From Candidatus Woesearchaeota archaeon (lineage in GTDB: Archaea > Nanobdellota > Nanobdellia > Woesearchaeales > GW2011-AR4), in assembly GCA_016784105.1 (NCBI GenBank), contig JADHVG010000005.1, positions 1-38,562 of the forward strand: a DNA stretch of 38,562 nucleotides, read 5' to 3'. The notes below the pieces were generated by a model, which had not been told where the DNA came from, searched no databases, and saw only the letters and a program-made list of their open reading frames with translations. A program made the translations under genes and the position numbers. How positions within the stretch are numbered: the stretch's first letter is position 1; every line of letters begins with the position of its first letter. Positions 24,118 to 32,758 of the stretch are shown one piece after another.

Positions 24118-26091
24118 TTACTCCATATGCATTGAATGGTCTTCCTGTTCCATTGACTCTGGAACATGTTCCATTTCTGTTGCTTTTTTGTTATACTCAG
24201 TAATTTTTCCTAATAGATCCCTCAAACTTTCAGGAATCTCAAAATTTTCATATAATATAAGCCCTATCATCCCACCTGGATAGAATCCATCATTTGTTAC
24301 GTGAGGAGTTATGTGATCATGGAACACCCACGCCCCTTTGTTTTTCATTCTCATCTCCAAATCGTATCTTTCTCCTGGAAGTATAGGTAAAGTATCCATT
24401 TCCTGTTTGTTTTCAACTGGAAATCCATCTTTATGAGTTACAATAAAAGAATGTCCGTGCATGTGCATCGAGTAAGGTTCTTTGCCCATGTTTATCAGTC
24501 TCATCTTTATTAACTCGTTTTCTTTTACGCTGATTGGAGTTGTTGCTGGGAAAGCTTTTCCATTGATTAGGAAAGCATCTTTCTCTGCTTTGTATTGTGC
24601 ATGTCCACTGAAGTAATCACTTTCTTCAGCTATATGATCATGTTTTTTTGTGTTGAATGAGCTTAACATCCAGACTATTTCTCGATCATATTTTGAATTG
24701 TCCTCAGCAGGATCTTCTACTATGAATGGTCCGTACATTCCCATATCTATGTGATGGTCAGTATCCACATGACAATGATATGCGTGAGTCCCTGATGGTC
24801 CTGCAACAAATTCATAAGTAAAAGTTTCTTTTGGTTTCACTACTTGTTGTGTTATTCCCGGAACTCCATCCATACTATTTTGAACGTGTTGGCCGTGCCA
24901 GTGTATTGTGTGATCTTTATTGTGCTTGTTTTCAAAGATAACCCTTACATTATCTCCTTCATCAACACGTAGTTCTGGTCCAGGAACCTGCCTGTTGAAT
25001 CCCCAAGCCTCCACATACACTCCAGGCCTTATTTCTTTTTTGATTGCTTCAATCCACATTCTGAAAACTTTGATTTCTTTTCCATCTTCATAAATAATTT
25101 CTGGATCCAAAGTAGATTGAGATTCTTCTAAAGGTAGATCTTCAAGTGCTTTTTGATCTTCCATATCACTCATTTCCTCAATCTCATGACTTATATCTTC
25201 CATACCATCCATATCATGATGTCCATCACTATTGTCATGCTCATCCTCAGAATTTTCAGTTGAACTAGAACTTCGCATCGTGTCCTGATTTTCATATGTC
25301 CATTCGTTGGCTTCCCAGCTCTCACATAATTTGTCTGTTGTTTCTGCATTTCCTTGTGAAAATTCAAAGAGGATACAATCTCCAGGAGGAACATTTTGTT
25401 CTGGAGAGGGAACATATTTTTCAGGATTTTCTATTTTTTTTCCGTTGACATAAACTTTTAGGTTTGATTCTTGACCCTTGCACAGGTCTCCTTCTCCATA
25501 GGCTTTTTGACCTTCGTTTGTTGGCAACATTATCAGGTTTTTCTCTAAATGACCCCCTGCAATCTCAAAGTAATTTCCAAGATTTACGTCTTCTAAATCC
25601 ATGACAACCCCTTCTACGTGCATCCGGTCATCATTATGTTCATGCATAACCGAACTTCCTATTTTGTTGGATATTCCTTCCGGGTCAACTAGTTGTAATC
25701 TTTCCCCACAGGCAAATATCTGGTAGTCTGCATGCCAGTGCACTGGTCCCTTAGTCACTGAAGTAGTGTTCAGATAAATTGTGGAACCAGCAAGGTACAC
25801 TGTTGCAAATATTACCGGTAGAGCTATTCCTAAAAAAAGAATCCAATTTAAGCTCTCAGATCGTTTCTTAAGAAATATTGAGAATAAAACCAAAGCAAGA
25901 ATAAAGATGCTTGTTACTATTACATATGCCACCGATTTTGATTTAAGGACTTCTGCCATGCTTTCTTCTTGAACTTCCACATGCCCATCTTCTTCTCCAT
26001 GTGCATACACCCCTAAAACTCCTATAAGAAACACAACTAGTAAGATAAGAAACTTATAATTTATATTAAGAAATGTATTGTTAGTACTCAA
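24118..26091 (-). CDS. Membrane-anchored multicopper oxidase with extra N-terminal His domain
   Basis: 657 residues. Hydrophobic segments at ~13-30, 54-74 and 82-103; an extracytoplasmic domain at ~115-265 with VHWHADYQIFACGE and HEHNDDRMHVEG; an acidic His/Met/Asp-rich linker at ~270-325; then a two-cupredoxin oxidase. Copper motifs are HWHG (397-400), HCH (439-441), HMHGH (543-547) and HDH (591-593). The only type 1 site (C440, H446/447, M450/452) is in cupredoxin 1; domain 2 has no Cys. So it is a laccase-like two-domain oxidase with type 1 copper in domain 1. Start is TTG at 26091, supported by SD GAGGT 6 bp upstream and no in-frame ATG before the membrane segments. Confidence 0.9.
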   Translation of the reverse strand: MSTNNTFLNINYKFLILLVVFLIGVLGVYAHGEEDGHVEVQEESMAEVLKSKSVAYVIVTSIFILALVLFSIFLKKRSESLNWILFLGIALPVIFATVYLAGSTIYLNTTSVTKGPVHWHADYQIFACGERLQLVDPEGISNKIGSSVMHEHNDDRMHVEGVVMDLEDVNLGNYFEIAGGHLEKNLIMLPTNEGQKAYGEGDLCKGQESNLKVYVNGKKIENPEKYVPSPEQNVPPGDCILFEFSQGNAETTDKLCESWEANEWTYENQDTMRSSSSTENSEDEHDNSDGHHDMDGMEDISHEIEEMSDMEDQKALEDLPLEESQSTLDPEIIYEDGKEIKVFRMWIEAIKKEIRPGVYVEAWGFNRQVPGPELRVDEGDNVRVIFENKHNKDHTIHWHGQHVQNSMDGVPGITQQVVKPKETFTYEFVAGPSGTHAYHCHVDTDHHIDMGMYGPFIVEDPAEDNSKYDREIVWMLSSFNTKKHDHIAEESDYFSGHAQYKAEKDAFLINGKAFPATTPISVKENELIKMRLINMGKEPYSMHMHGHSFIVTHKDGFPVENKQEMDTLPILPGERYDLEMRMKNKGAWVFHDHITPHVTNDGFYPGGMIGLILYENFEIPESLRDLLGKITEYNKKATEMEHVPESMEQEDHSMHME

Positions 26092-26117
26092 TCTATTACC
26101 TCTTTTTTTAGATTAAT

Positions 26118-26216
26118 TCAACAAAATTCGCACATCTTTGGCTTTGATGTCTTTTTTTTAGCTGGCTTTTTTGTTGAACTTTTTGATTTTGTTGTTTTCT
26201 TTTTTGGTTTTGCCAA
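26118..26216 (-). CDS. Lys-rich microprotein ending in CEFC
   Basis: 32 residues: TTG start, MAKPKKKTTKSKSSTKK at the head, a long Lys/Ser/Thr tract, and a C-terminal KMCEFC. SD AGGTG lies 6 bp before the TTG, and a TATA-like ATTTATATAGT on the - strand near 26253-26263 is a promoter for it. It stands 26 bp before the oxidase start and shares its strand, so it is probably the first gene of that operon. The CxxC could bind a metal. Real translation is likely but unproved. Confidence 0.55.
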   Translation of the reverse strand: MAKPKKKTTKSKSSTKKPAKKKTSKPKMCEFC

Positions 26217-26306
26217 ATTTAACACCTGTTTGATATAAAATAATTCATATTAATACTATATAAATCTTACCTATTTATTTATAAAGAAACATATTTTCCT
26301 AGCCTT

Positions 26307-27038
26307 ATGGTCTTAAGAATAGTTATTAACAAGGAAGGGAAGAAATTTTTGGTTAAAGATACTTCTCAGGACCTTCACACCCAATATGGTTTCCTAAAGA
26401 AAGAAGATCTCAAGAAAAAGAGTGGGAGTAAACTAGTTTCTAATACCGGTAAAGAATTCTCAATTTTTGATGCTAGATTCATTGACTTATACCGGAAAAT
26501 AAAAAGAGGAGCCCAGATTATTCCTCTCAAAGATATTGGGTTAATAATCTCGGAAACAGGTATAAGTAAAAAAAGCAAAGTTCTTGATTCTGGGTCTGGG
26601 TCTGGAGCAACTACCTGTTTCCTTGCAAACATTGTGAAGGAAGTTATTAGTTATGAAATAAGGGAAGATTTTTTTAAAATAGTTGAGAAAAATATCAAAA
26701 ATTTAGGATTAAAAAATGTCAAATTAAAACATAAGGACATATATCTCGGAATTTCTGAAAAAAATTTGGATCTTATCGTTTTAGATCTTCCTGAGCCGTG
26801 GAAAGTAATCGAACATGCTGCTATTTCATTAAAACCCGGGGCTTTTCTTGTTTCTTACAGCCCAACCATTCCCCAGGTTATGGATTTTGTGGATGCTATA
26901 AGAAAAAATGAAAAATTTTCTTACTTAAAAACTTCTGAGATAATAGAACGTGAGTGGGAAGTGGAAAGCAGGAAGGTACGTCCAAGATCTCAAGCTATAG
27001 GTCATTCAGGATTTCTTAGTTTTGTTAGAAAAATCTAA
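26307..27038 (+). CDS. trmI: tRNA (adenine-N1)-methyltransferase TrmI
   Basis: 243 residues. The N-terminal beta domain is followed by the RGAQIIPLKDIGLIISETGI segment typical of TrmI, the SAM motif VLDSGSGSGATTCFLA, and LIVLDLPEPWKVIEHA, the D-L-P-x-P-W catalytic region; the end REWEVESRKVRPRSQAIGHSGFLSF is also a TrmI signature. Archaeal TrmI makes m1A at positions 57 and 58 of tRNA. TATA-like ATTTATAAAG lies ~25 bp before the ATG: leaderless. Overlaps the convergent NurA-like gene by 4 bp. Confidence 0.92.
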   Translation: MVLRIVINKEGKKFLVKDTSQDLHTQYGFLKKEDLKKKSGSKLVSNTGKEFSIFDARFIDLYRKIKRGAQIIPLKDIGLIISETGISKKSKVLDSGSGSGATTCFLANIVKEVISYEIREDFFKIVEKNIKNLGLKNVKLKHKDIYLGISEKNLDLIVLDLPEPWKVIEHAAISLKPGAFLVSYSPTIPQVMDFVDAIRKNEKFSYLKTSEIIEREWEVESRKVRPRSQAIGHSGFLSFVRKI

Positions 27039-28084
27039 CTGATTGTGTCAAGAATTTCATGTGCGTCCGTGCTGGTTAATGATTCTTTTATTTTTTCCCA
27101 TTCTTTTCCAAATTTGACACTAAGATAAGTTTGCATTGTCTTCTTTTCTTCATTAGAAACACGAGCGTGCCTGTCTGCATCTATCAGCCCGTAAGGGTAT
27201 CCTACAAAAACTGAATCTCTTGAATTTTCCGAGAGTAAAGAGATAACCTCCAATAATTTACTTTTTTGTTCTTTGAATATTTCAAATCTAAAAGCATATT
27301 TTGATTTATCATGTAATTTTACAAATGCCATCTCTGCCCTATGATCTTTGCTTTTTATGTCTGCAACCGGATGATATGCCCATTTTCCTTTAACATTAAA
27401 ATTATTCAACACATTTAGGATAGAGTTTCCTTTGTCTGTCATCAAAGTAGTAGTTTTGCTTAATCCAGTCACAATAACCTTTTTTTCTGAAGCCGTTCCC
27501 AATAGTTTATCCATATACTTCCTTTCATTTGTGAGGGTGCACTGTAATGACCCATCTAAAACTATCATGTCTCCTTCATCTAGCTGGCCTACCAGGCAAC
27601 ATGCTAATTTTAATTCAGAAAATCTTCTTATTAAATTAGAAACATTGGAAACACTTGCTCTGTTTATACCTTGAGTTATTGTTTTGTCAAAAGAACTTAC
27701 AAGTAAATCTTCTTTTTCTGGAACTGTTTTTTCATTGGTTCCTATAATCTCAGTTTCGTAAGATATTTCATTATTGACACTCTTAGCTTTAGTTAATGAA
27801 TAAAAATCTTTTTTGGTTGATTTTATCTTTTTGTGTCCTGAAAAAATGGAATAATAAGTTCTTATGATGTTAAGAGAAAAATTAGCAGACCTCACAATTT
27901 CTGCATTGCCTCCGTCTATAAATGCTATTTTATTTTCTTTTTCTGGCTTTTTTAGGGTATTGAAGTTTTTCCTGTCAAATTTATGTGCTTGATAGTTTGT
28001 GTCTGAGAACTTCACATAGTGGTCATCACTTTCAATAGTTGCATCCTTTACCAACTCTACCACCCTCTTAAAAACGTCTTCCAT
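27035..28084 (-). CDS. NurA-like 5'-3' nuclease
   Basis: 349 residues. NurA motifs: IAFIDGGNAEI (D57), MIVLDGSLQC, and GYPYGLIDADRHARVS near the C terminus. NurA works with HerA helicase in DNA end resection; no herA is visible here. The metal-binding Asp residues seem kept. Assignment rests on motif order; a NurA-domain protein with another role is possible. Confidence 0.8.
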   Translation of the reverse strand: MEDVFKRVVELVKDATIESDDHYVKFSDTNYQAHKFDRKNFNTLKKPEKENKIAFIDGGNAEIVRSANFSLNIIRTYYSIFSGHKKIKSTKKDFYSLTKAKSVNNEISYETEIIGTNEKTVPEKEDLLVSSFDKTITQGINRASVSNVSNLIRRFSELKLACCLVGQLDEGDMIVLDGSLQCTLTNERKYMDKLLGTASEKKVIVTGLSKTTTLMTDKGNSILNVLNNFNVKGKWAYHPVADIKSKDHRAEMAFVKLHDKSKYAFRFEIFKEQKSKLLEVISLLSENSRDSVFVGYPYGLIDADRHARVSNEEKKTMQTYLSVKFGKEWEKIKESLTSTDAHEILDTIS

Positions 28085-28124
28085 AGGAATTCAATTGATT
28101 TTAGAGTATAAAAAGTTTTAGTTG

Positions 28125-29135
28125 TTAAATAGAATAAATATTTTGTCTTGTATCTTTAAGATAAGGCTGTATTGTTATGAGTTTTTTTCCCAGAAGAATT
28201 TCCAGTGCATTCCTAACCGTTCTTTCAGGCAAATAAGTTTTGTTTATAATTTCTTTTTGCGTGAGATTGTTTTCATAAGATAATATGTTGTATATTAATT
28301 TACAGCTTGCCGGCAAATTTTTTGTCTTCTCCATGCGTGCTACGATTGTCCTTTTCTTTAGTTTATCTTCCAAAACATATTCTTTTGAAAATTGCACAAA
28401 GCAAGCATCATATCTCGATTTTTCAATCTCTACTTTGTCTTTTCTTATGGGTATTCTTATGTTCCCATCCATGATTGCTATTGGCAGGGTAGCGTGTATA
28501 TTGTCCACAACTATCTGGGAATTGTTCCTTATTATCATTGATGATTTTTTTTCTATTGAGGAGATAGGGGTTATCGACAATACTTCTGGTTCCTCAAGAA
28601 TTATCGGACCGTGAGCACTGTACGAATATCCTGTACTTCCGGTTGGTGTGGATATTATTAACCCATCCGCATTATCTTTCCATAAAAACTCATTGTTAAT
28701 GTTTAAATTATACCTTATCAAAGAGGCCGATTTTGAGGAAAATATTCCTATGTCGTTCAAGGCAGAGTATTTCTTGTTGTCTACTCTCGCAACCAATCTT
28801 GCTCTTCTAAAAACATTAAATTTTCCTTTGAGGATAAGGTCTATATGTTTTTCATAGTTATTTGTATCGGATTGTGCAAGAAAACTTTGCTCTGCTGAAA
28901 TTCCTAAAACCGGAATTTCTCTTTTCTTTAAATCGTGAAAAGTTTTCAAGATAGTATTATCATCTCCCACCACAAATATGAGTTTAGGATGGGATTCATT
29001 CAATGATTTCCTGTTTCTGGAAACGTTCAATTCTTTGTCAACTTCTACCATAGCTTTTTTTTTATGAAGGTAACTAACTATTTTCTTTGTAAGTTCTAAT
29101 GAGGCATGGTCCTTTTTGCTTGTTAAATAGTACAT
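28125..29135 (-). CDS. nadK: NAD-kinase-like protein fused to winged-helix domain
   Basis: 336 residues. The C-terminal half of the kinase domain is intact: ADGLIISTPTGSTGYSYSAHGPI and PISSIEKKSSMIIRNNS. The N-terminal half is degenerate: the GGDGT motif reads VGDDNT (catalytic Asp kept, two Gly lost), GINxGxLGFL reads GISAEQSFL, and the NE motif reads ND. Residues ~270-336 are a winged helix (LIYNILSYENNLTQKEIINKTYLPERTVRNALEILLGKKLI). It may still make NADP or may be an NAD(P)-sensing regulator. A perfect palindrome overlaps its TATA box. No other NAD kinase is in the window. Confidence 0.82.
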   Translation of the reverse strand: MYYLTSKKDHASLELTKKIVSYLHKKKAMVEVDKELNVSRNRKSLNESHPKLIFVVGDDNTILKTFHDLKKREIPVLGISAEQSFLAQSDTNNYEKHIDLILKGKFNVFRRARLVARVDNKKYSALNDIGIFSSKSASLIRYNLNINNEFLWKDNADGLIISTPTGSTGYSYSAHGPIILEEPEVLSITPISSIEKKSSMIIRNNSQIVVDNIHATLPIAIMDGNIRIPIRKDKVEIEKSRYDACFVQFSKEYVLEDKLKKRTIVARMEKTKNLPASCKLIYNILSYENNLTQKEIINKTYLPERTVRNALEILLGKKLITIQPYLKDTRQNIYSI

Positions 29136-29177
29136 ATTGCCCCTATTATGTTAAAAAATATAAAAATATTACTATTT

Positions 29178-29196
29178 ATAGGCAAAATTTGCCTAT
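29178..29196. promoter_or_regulatory. Perfect 9-1-9 palindrome at the nadK-wHTH promoter
   Basis: ATAGGCAAAATTTGCCTAT. On the - strand it abuts and overlaps the TATA/BRE (CCTATAAATAGT) of the NAD-kinase/wHTH gene, whose ATG is at 29135. Related half-sites TTGCCT at 29220-29225 and GGGGCAAT at the gene start (29135-29144) suggest an operator for a dimeric regulator, perhaps the fusion protein itself. Confidence 0.55.
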
Positions 29197-29266
29197 TTTT
29201 CTCTATCTTCTGTTCCAAATTGCCTGTTCAAATAACTATTTTAAAAAGAAATAACAGAAGAGGTAC

Positions 29267-29722
29267 ATGGAAAGTCTGACAGACATTGTGGAAACAGAAA
29301 AAGGTAAAAAAAAAGATGCTGATTATTTGGATAAATACATTTTCGAATTGATAAGGGCTTCTGAAAAATATTTTTTCTATGTTAAACTTATCGAAAAAGA
29401 CAAAAAAGAAAAATCAGTTTCTAATGAACTGAGTATTGTTGAAGAAAAATCTTTTTTTGATGTGTTCTTAGATGAAGAAACTGAAGAGGGGGAAAAAGAA
29501 CTGATTGTTGTTGAAGATGATATCTCTTACAAAGTGGAAACCCCTAAAAGAACAGACTCGGGATACAAAGTAGAGAAACCAAAACAACAAACTCAAGAAC
29601 TATGGGAGAAAGAAGGTTTTTACCAGACCAAAACAACACAATCTCATGTCAGTGTCCAAATATGGCCAGAGCATTCATTTTATGATCATTTTAAGAGGAG
29701 AAAAGCTTTCTTGTTCTGTTAA
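29267..29722 (+). CDS. Acidic protein, unknown function
   Basis: 151 residues. A helical, Lys-rich N-terminal half (DADYLDKYIFELIRASEKYFFYV) is followed by an acidic stretch (FLDEETEEGEKELIVVEDD), two short repeats (YKVETPK, YKVEKPK) and an aromatic C-terminal part ending in FLFC. SD AGAGGT precedes the ATG; TATA-like ATTTTAAAAAG near 29238-29248. It diverges from the NAD-kinase fusion and precedes topA by 38 bp, but topA has its own TATA. Not recognised. Confidence 0.7.
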   Translation: MESLTDIVETEKGKKKDADYLDKYIFELIRASEKYFFYVKLIEKDKKEKSVSNELSIVEEKSFFDVFLDEETEEGEKELIVVEDDISYKVETPKRTDSGYKVEKPKQQTQELWEKEGFYQTKTTQSHVSVQIWPEHSFYDHFKRRKAFLFC

Positions 29723-29760
29723 CTAAACATTTTTAAATAAAAATCTGTTATTCTTAATTT

Positions 29761-32016
29761 ATGTATGAACTTATCATAACTGAGAAGCCTAACGCTGCTA
29801 AAAGGATTGCAGAGGCTCTTGCTGATGGAAAGCCAATAAGAGAAGGGAAGGGTAATGTTTATTATTATAAATTAACTCACGGAAAAACAGATATAGTGGT
29901 AACGTGTGCAGTTGGCCATCTCTATGGTCTTGCAGAGAAAGAAAAGAAATCTTGGTCTTTTCCTATTTTCGATATTGAATGGAAACCTTCTTTTGAGATG
30001 TCAAAAAATGCTGCCTTCACTAAGAATTACTTAAACACCATAAAAAAACTTTCCAAAGAAGCAAGTTCTTTTACAGTTGCAACAGACTACGATGTTGAAG
30101 GAGAGGTCATAGGGTTAAATGTTGTTAAGTATGCCTGCAAACAAAAAGATGCTGCAAGGATGAAATTTTCCACATTAACAAAACCAGACCTTGTTGAAGC
30201 TTACGAAAACAAAAAGAGTACCTTAGACTGGGGTCAAGCTAATGCCGGAGAGACCAGACATTTTCTGGATTGGTATAACGGAATTAATTATAGTCGGGCA
30301 TTAACTTCTTCTATCAAGACTGCTGGTTCTTTCAAGTTGATGTCCACTGGACGTGTTCAAGGTCCTGCATTGAAGATGATAGTGGAAAAAGAGAAAGAAA
30401 TCAAGGCATTTAAACCTGAGCCTTTCTGGCAGATAGAACTTAAGGGTTCAGTGGATAAAGGCAACCTAATAGCTTGGCATAAAGAAGATAAGTTCTGGGA
30501 CAAGAAAAAATCTGATGAAGTTATGAATTCTGTCAAAGGACAAAAGACAGCAATCATTTCTGATACTAAAAAAAGAACATTTACGCAACAACCCCCGACA
30601 CCTTTTGATCTCACAACTTTACAAGTTGAAAATTACAGGTGCCATAGAATAAGTCCTAAGGAAACCTTGCAATTAGCCCAAGAACTTTACAGTTCTGGAT
30701 TCATTTCTTATCCCCGTACAAGTTCCCAACAACTTTCTGAGAAGCTTGGTTTCAAAAAAATATTGAATCAGTTGGCAAAGCAAGATAATTACCTTGAGCT
30801 TGTTAATCTTCTCCTAAAAAAATCTTCTTTGAAACCAAATAATGGAAAAAAGACAGATCCTGCTCATCCCGCTATCTACCCTACTGGAATTTCTCCTAAA
30901 AACCTCAATGAACGAGAGCAGAAATTGTATGATCTTATTGTTAGAAGATTTTTAGCAACTTTTGCAGAAAGTGCAAGCAGAGAAACTGCTATAATTGACG
31001 TTGATTGTAACAATGAAATTTTTGTTGCAAAAGGAACTCGTACAGTAGAAAAAGGATGGCACATCTATTACGGACCTTATGTGAACATAGAGGAAGAAGA
31101 ACTTCCTGCTGTCGAAAAAAATGATGAGGTAAGTGTAAAAAAAATTAATTTGTATGAAAAAGAAACTCAGCCTCCAAAAAGATTTACTCCTGCATCTATA
31201 ATAAAAGAATTGGAAAAACGTAACTTGGGAACTAAATCAACTCGTTCAGAGATTGTCGATACTTTATTCAAGCGAGGCTATGTTGATGGGAAGAGTATTG
31301 AAGCTACCAATCTGGGAATAAAAACTTGTGAGACTCTGGAAAAGTACGCTCCTAAAATCGTGGATGAAGAGCTTACAAGCCACTTTGAAGAAGAGATGGA
31401 ACTCATAAGGGAAGGAAAAAGAACAAGTGAAGATGTTTTGAGTGATGCAAGAGCAAAGTTGACTGAAGTGATAAAAGATTTCAAGAAAAATGAAAAAAAT
31501 ATTGGGGAAAAGCTTCTTGAAGCCAATATTGAAACCAGAAATGAGCTTTCTTTTCTTGGAAAATGTCCAAAGTGCAAAGAAGGAGATATGCAGATAAGGA
31601 GGGGGAAGTTTGGCGGTTTTGCCGCTTGTAACAAGTATCCTGATTGCAAAACAACTTTTTCTCTGCCAGGGAATGCTCTGATAAAGCCTGCAAGGAAAGA
31701 ATGTGAGTCTTGTACTTTTCCAAAAGTCACTGTTATTAAGCGTGGTAAGCGTCCTCAGGATTTCTGTTTGAACCCACAATGCCCTACCAAAAATGTTGAG
31801 GGGGATGCTGGTAAAGAGGCTAAAGAAGTAGCAAAAGGAATTGTAGAAAAAGAATGTCCAAAATGTACTGGGAAGCTAGTTTTGAGAGGATCTATTTATG
31901 GGAAATTCTATGGTTGTTCTAAATATCCTAAGTGCAAGCATGTAGAAAAACTTGCAGATGGTCCGTTAAAAGAAGATTTTGAAAAAAAAAAGAAAACTAA
32001 AAATTCAAAAAAATAA
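29761..32016 (+). CDS. topA: DNA topoisomerase I (type IA)
   Basis: 751 residues. Toprim domain: IITEKPNAAKRIAEAL, then ATDYDVEGEVIG with the acidic metal ligands. Core: STGRVQGPALKMIVEKE and the active-site Tyr 317 in GFISYPRTSS. The C terminus has three Cys4 zinc modules: CPKC...CNKYPDC, CESC...CLNPQC, CPKC...CSKYPKC, then a Lys-rich end. Relaxes negative supercoils. TTTTTAAATA at about 29731-29740 is ~25 bp before the ATG, so the mRNA is leaderless. Confidence 0.96.
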   Translation: MYELIITEKPNAAKRIAEALADGKPIREGKGNVYYYKLTHGKTDIVVTCAVGHLYGLAEKEKKSWSFPIFDIEWKPSFEMSKNAAFTKNYLNTIKKLSKEASSFTVATDYDVEGEVIGLNVVKYACKQKDAARMKFSTLTKPDLVEAYENKKSTLDWGQANAGETRHFLDWYNGINYSRALTSSIKTAGSFKLMSTGRVQGPALKMIVEKEKEIKAFKPEPFWQIELKGSVDKGNLIAWHKEDKFWDKKKSDEVMNSVKGQKTAIISDTKKRTFTQQPPTPFDLTTLQVENYRCHRISPKETLQLAQELYSSGFISYPRTSSQQLSEKLGFKKILNQLAKQDNYLELVNLLLKKSSLKPNNGKKTDPAHPAIYPTGISPKNLNEREQKLYDLIVRRFLATFAESASRETAIIDVDCNNEIFVAKGTRTVEKGWHIYYGPYVNIEEEELPAVEKNDEVSVKKINLYEKETQPPKRFTPASIIKELEKRNLGTKSTRSEIVDTLFKRGYVDGKSIEATNLGIKTCETLEKYAPKIVDEELTSHFEEEMELIREGKRTSEDVLSDARAKLTEVIKDFKKNEKNIGEKLLEANIETRNELSFLGKCPKCKEGDMQIRRGKFGGFAACNKYPDCKTTFSLPGNALIKPARKECESCTFPKVTVIKRGKRPQDFCLNPQCPTKNVEGDAGKEAKEVAKGIVEKECPKCTGKLVLRGSIYGKFYGCSKYPKCKHVEKLADGPLKEDFEKKKKTKNSKK

Positions 32017-32021
32017 AGAGA

Positions 32022-32102
32022 CTATTTATCTAAAAAATCTTCCATAATGTCTTCTCCATAAGATTTGAAGAATTTTTCTTCGTCAATTTCTGAGTAGCTC
32101 AT
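32022..32102 (-). CDS. Acidic 26-residue microprotein
   Basis: Begins MSYSEIDEEKFFKSYGED and ends MEDFLDK; predicted helical, net negative. SD GGAGGTG stands 5 bp before the ATG (GGAGGTGGAAAATG), and TTATATATAA at about 32153-32162 on the - strand is a TATA box, placing the transcription start ~25-30 bp before the SD. Thus a complete short transcription unit exists between topA and the next gene. Function unknown; expression inferred from the signals. Confidence 0.6.
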   Translation of the reverse strand: MSYSEIDEEKFFKSYGEDIMEDFLDK

Positions 32103-32198
32103 TTTCCACCTCCAATCGTTTATTTTTCTCTACTCTAGGTGTAACAAAGAAATTATATATAATCACCCTAAATAAACTATATAGAGAAAGAGAAACTA

Positions 32199-32642
32199 TT
32201 AATTTCTCATAAGATATTTTGCGAATTCTTTCTGCATCAGCACAGCAGAGACAGGGGAAATGAGTTTACCTTCTCCGAAATTGGATTTTTCCATTGAATG
32301 TAGAATAGCTTTTTTTATTCCTTCATAGTTCGTGTCAGGAGAGAGTTTTTCTTCAGAAATGTGTTTTTCTCCCAAATGAGATATTGGTCTTGTGATAAAA
32401 GATATGTAGCTGTTGACAGCTTGTCCCAAGACTGCTTCTGAATCTCTGATTTTTTCTTGCTCTTCAAGCACAGCAAGTTCTTGATGGCTGGGATAATTCT
32501 CAGGGTCACAAAGAAAGTTTCTTATGTCTCTGTCTCCTAAAAATACTCCATAATCTGAGTTTCCTAATGATCCGCCTAGAGCTGAGGAGACCATCGACTC
32601 CAAAGCACCAGGTTTTTGTTCAGTTTCAACAAGTGCATCCAT
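32199..32642 (-). CDS. Soluble protein, unknown function
   Basis: 147 residues (ATG 32642; TTG 32651 is also in frame). It reads as a mostly helical protein with a Gly/Ser stretch near the start (SSALGGSLGNSDYGVFLGDRD), a region of helix (YPSHQELAVLEEQEKIRDSE) and a KLISPVSAVLMQKEFAKYLM end. TATA-like TTATATATCC near 32667-32676. No recognised family. Confidence 0.62.
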   Translation of the reverse strand: MDALVETEQKPGALESMVSSALGGSLGNSDYGVFLGDRDIRNFLCDPENYPSHQELAVLEEQEKIRDSEAVLGQAVNSYISFITRPISHLGEKHISEEKLSPDTNYEGIKKAILHSMEKSNFGEGKLISPVSAVLMQKEFAKYLMRN

Positions 32643-32758
32643 CTTTACCAAATTATTAAGCTACAACCGGGATATATAAGGCATAACTACATAAACTCTA
32701 TAGTTTAGAAGATAAATATATAGCTAGTATTATATACTAAATAGTTCTTCATTGTTGT

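Noticed and set aside
31264-31779. 171-codon open frame antisense to the topA zinc fingers
   Set aside because: A shadow of the topA reading frame, with no start signal or family resemblance.
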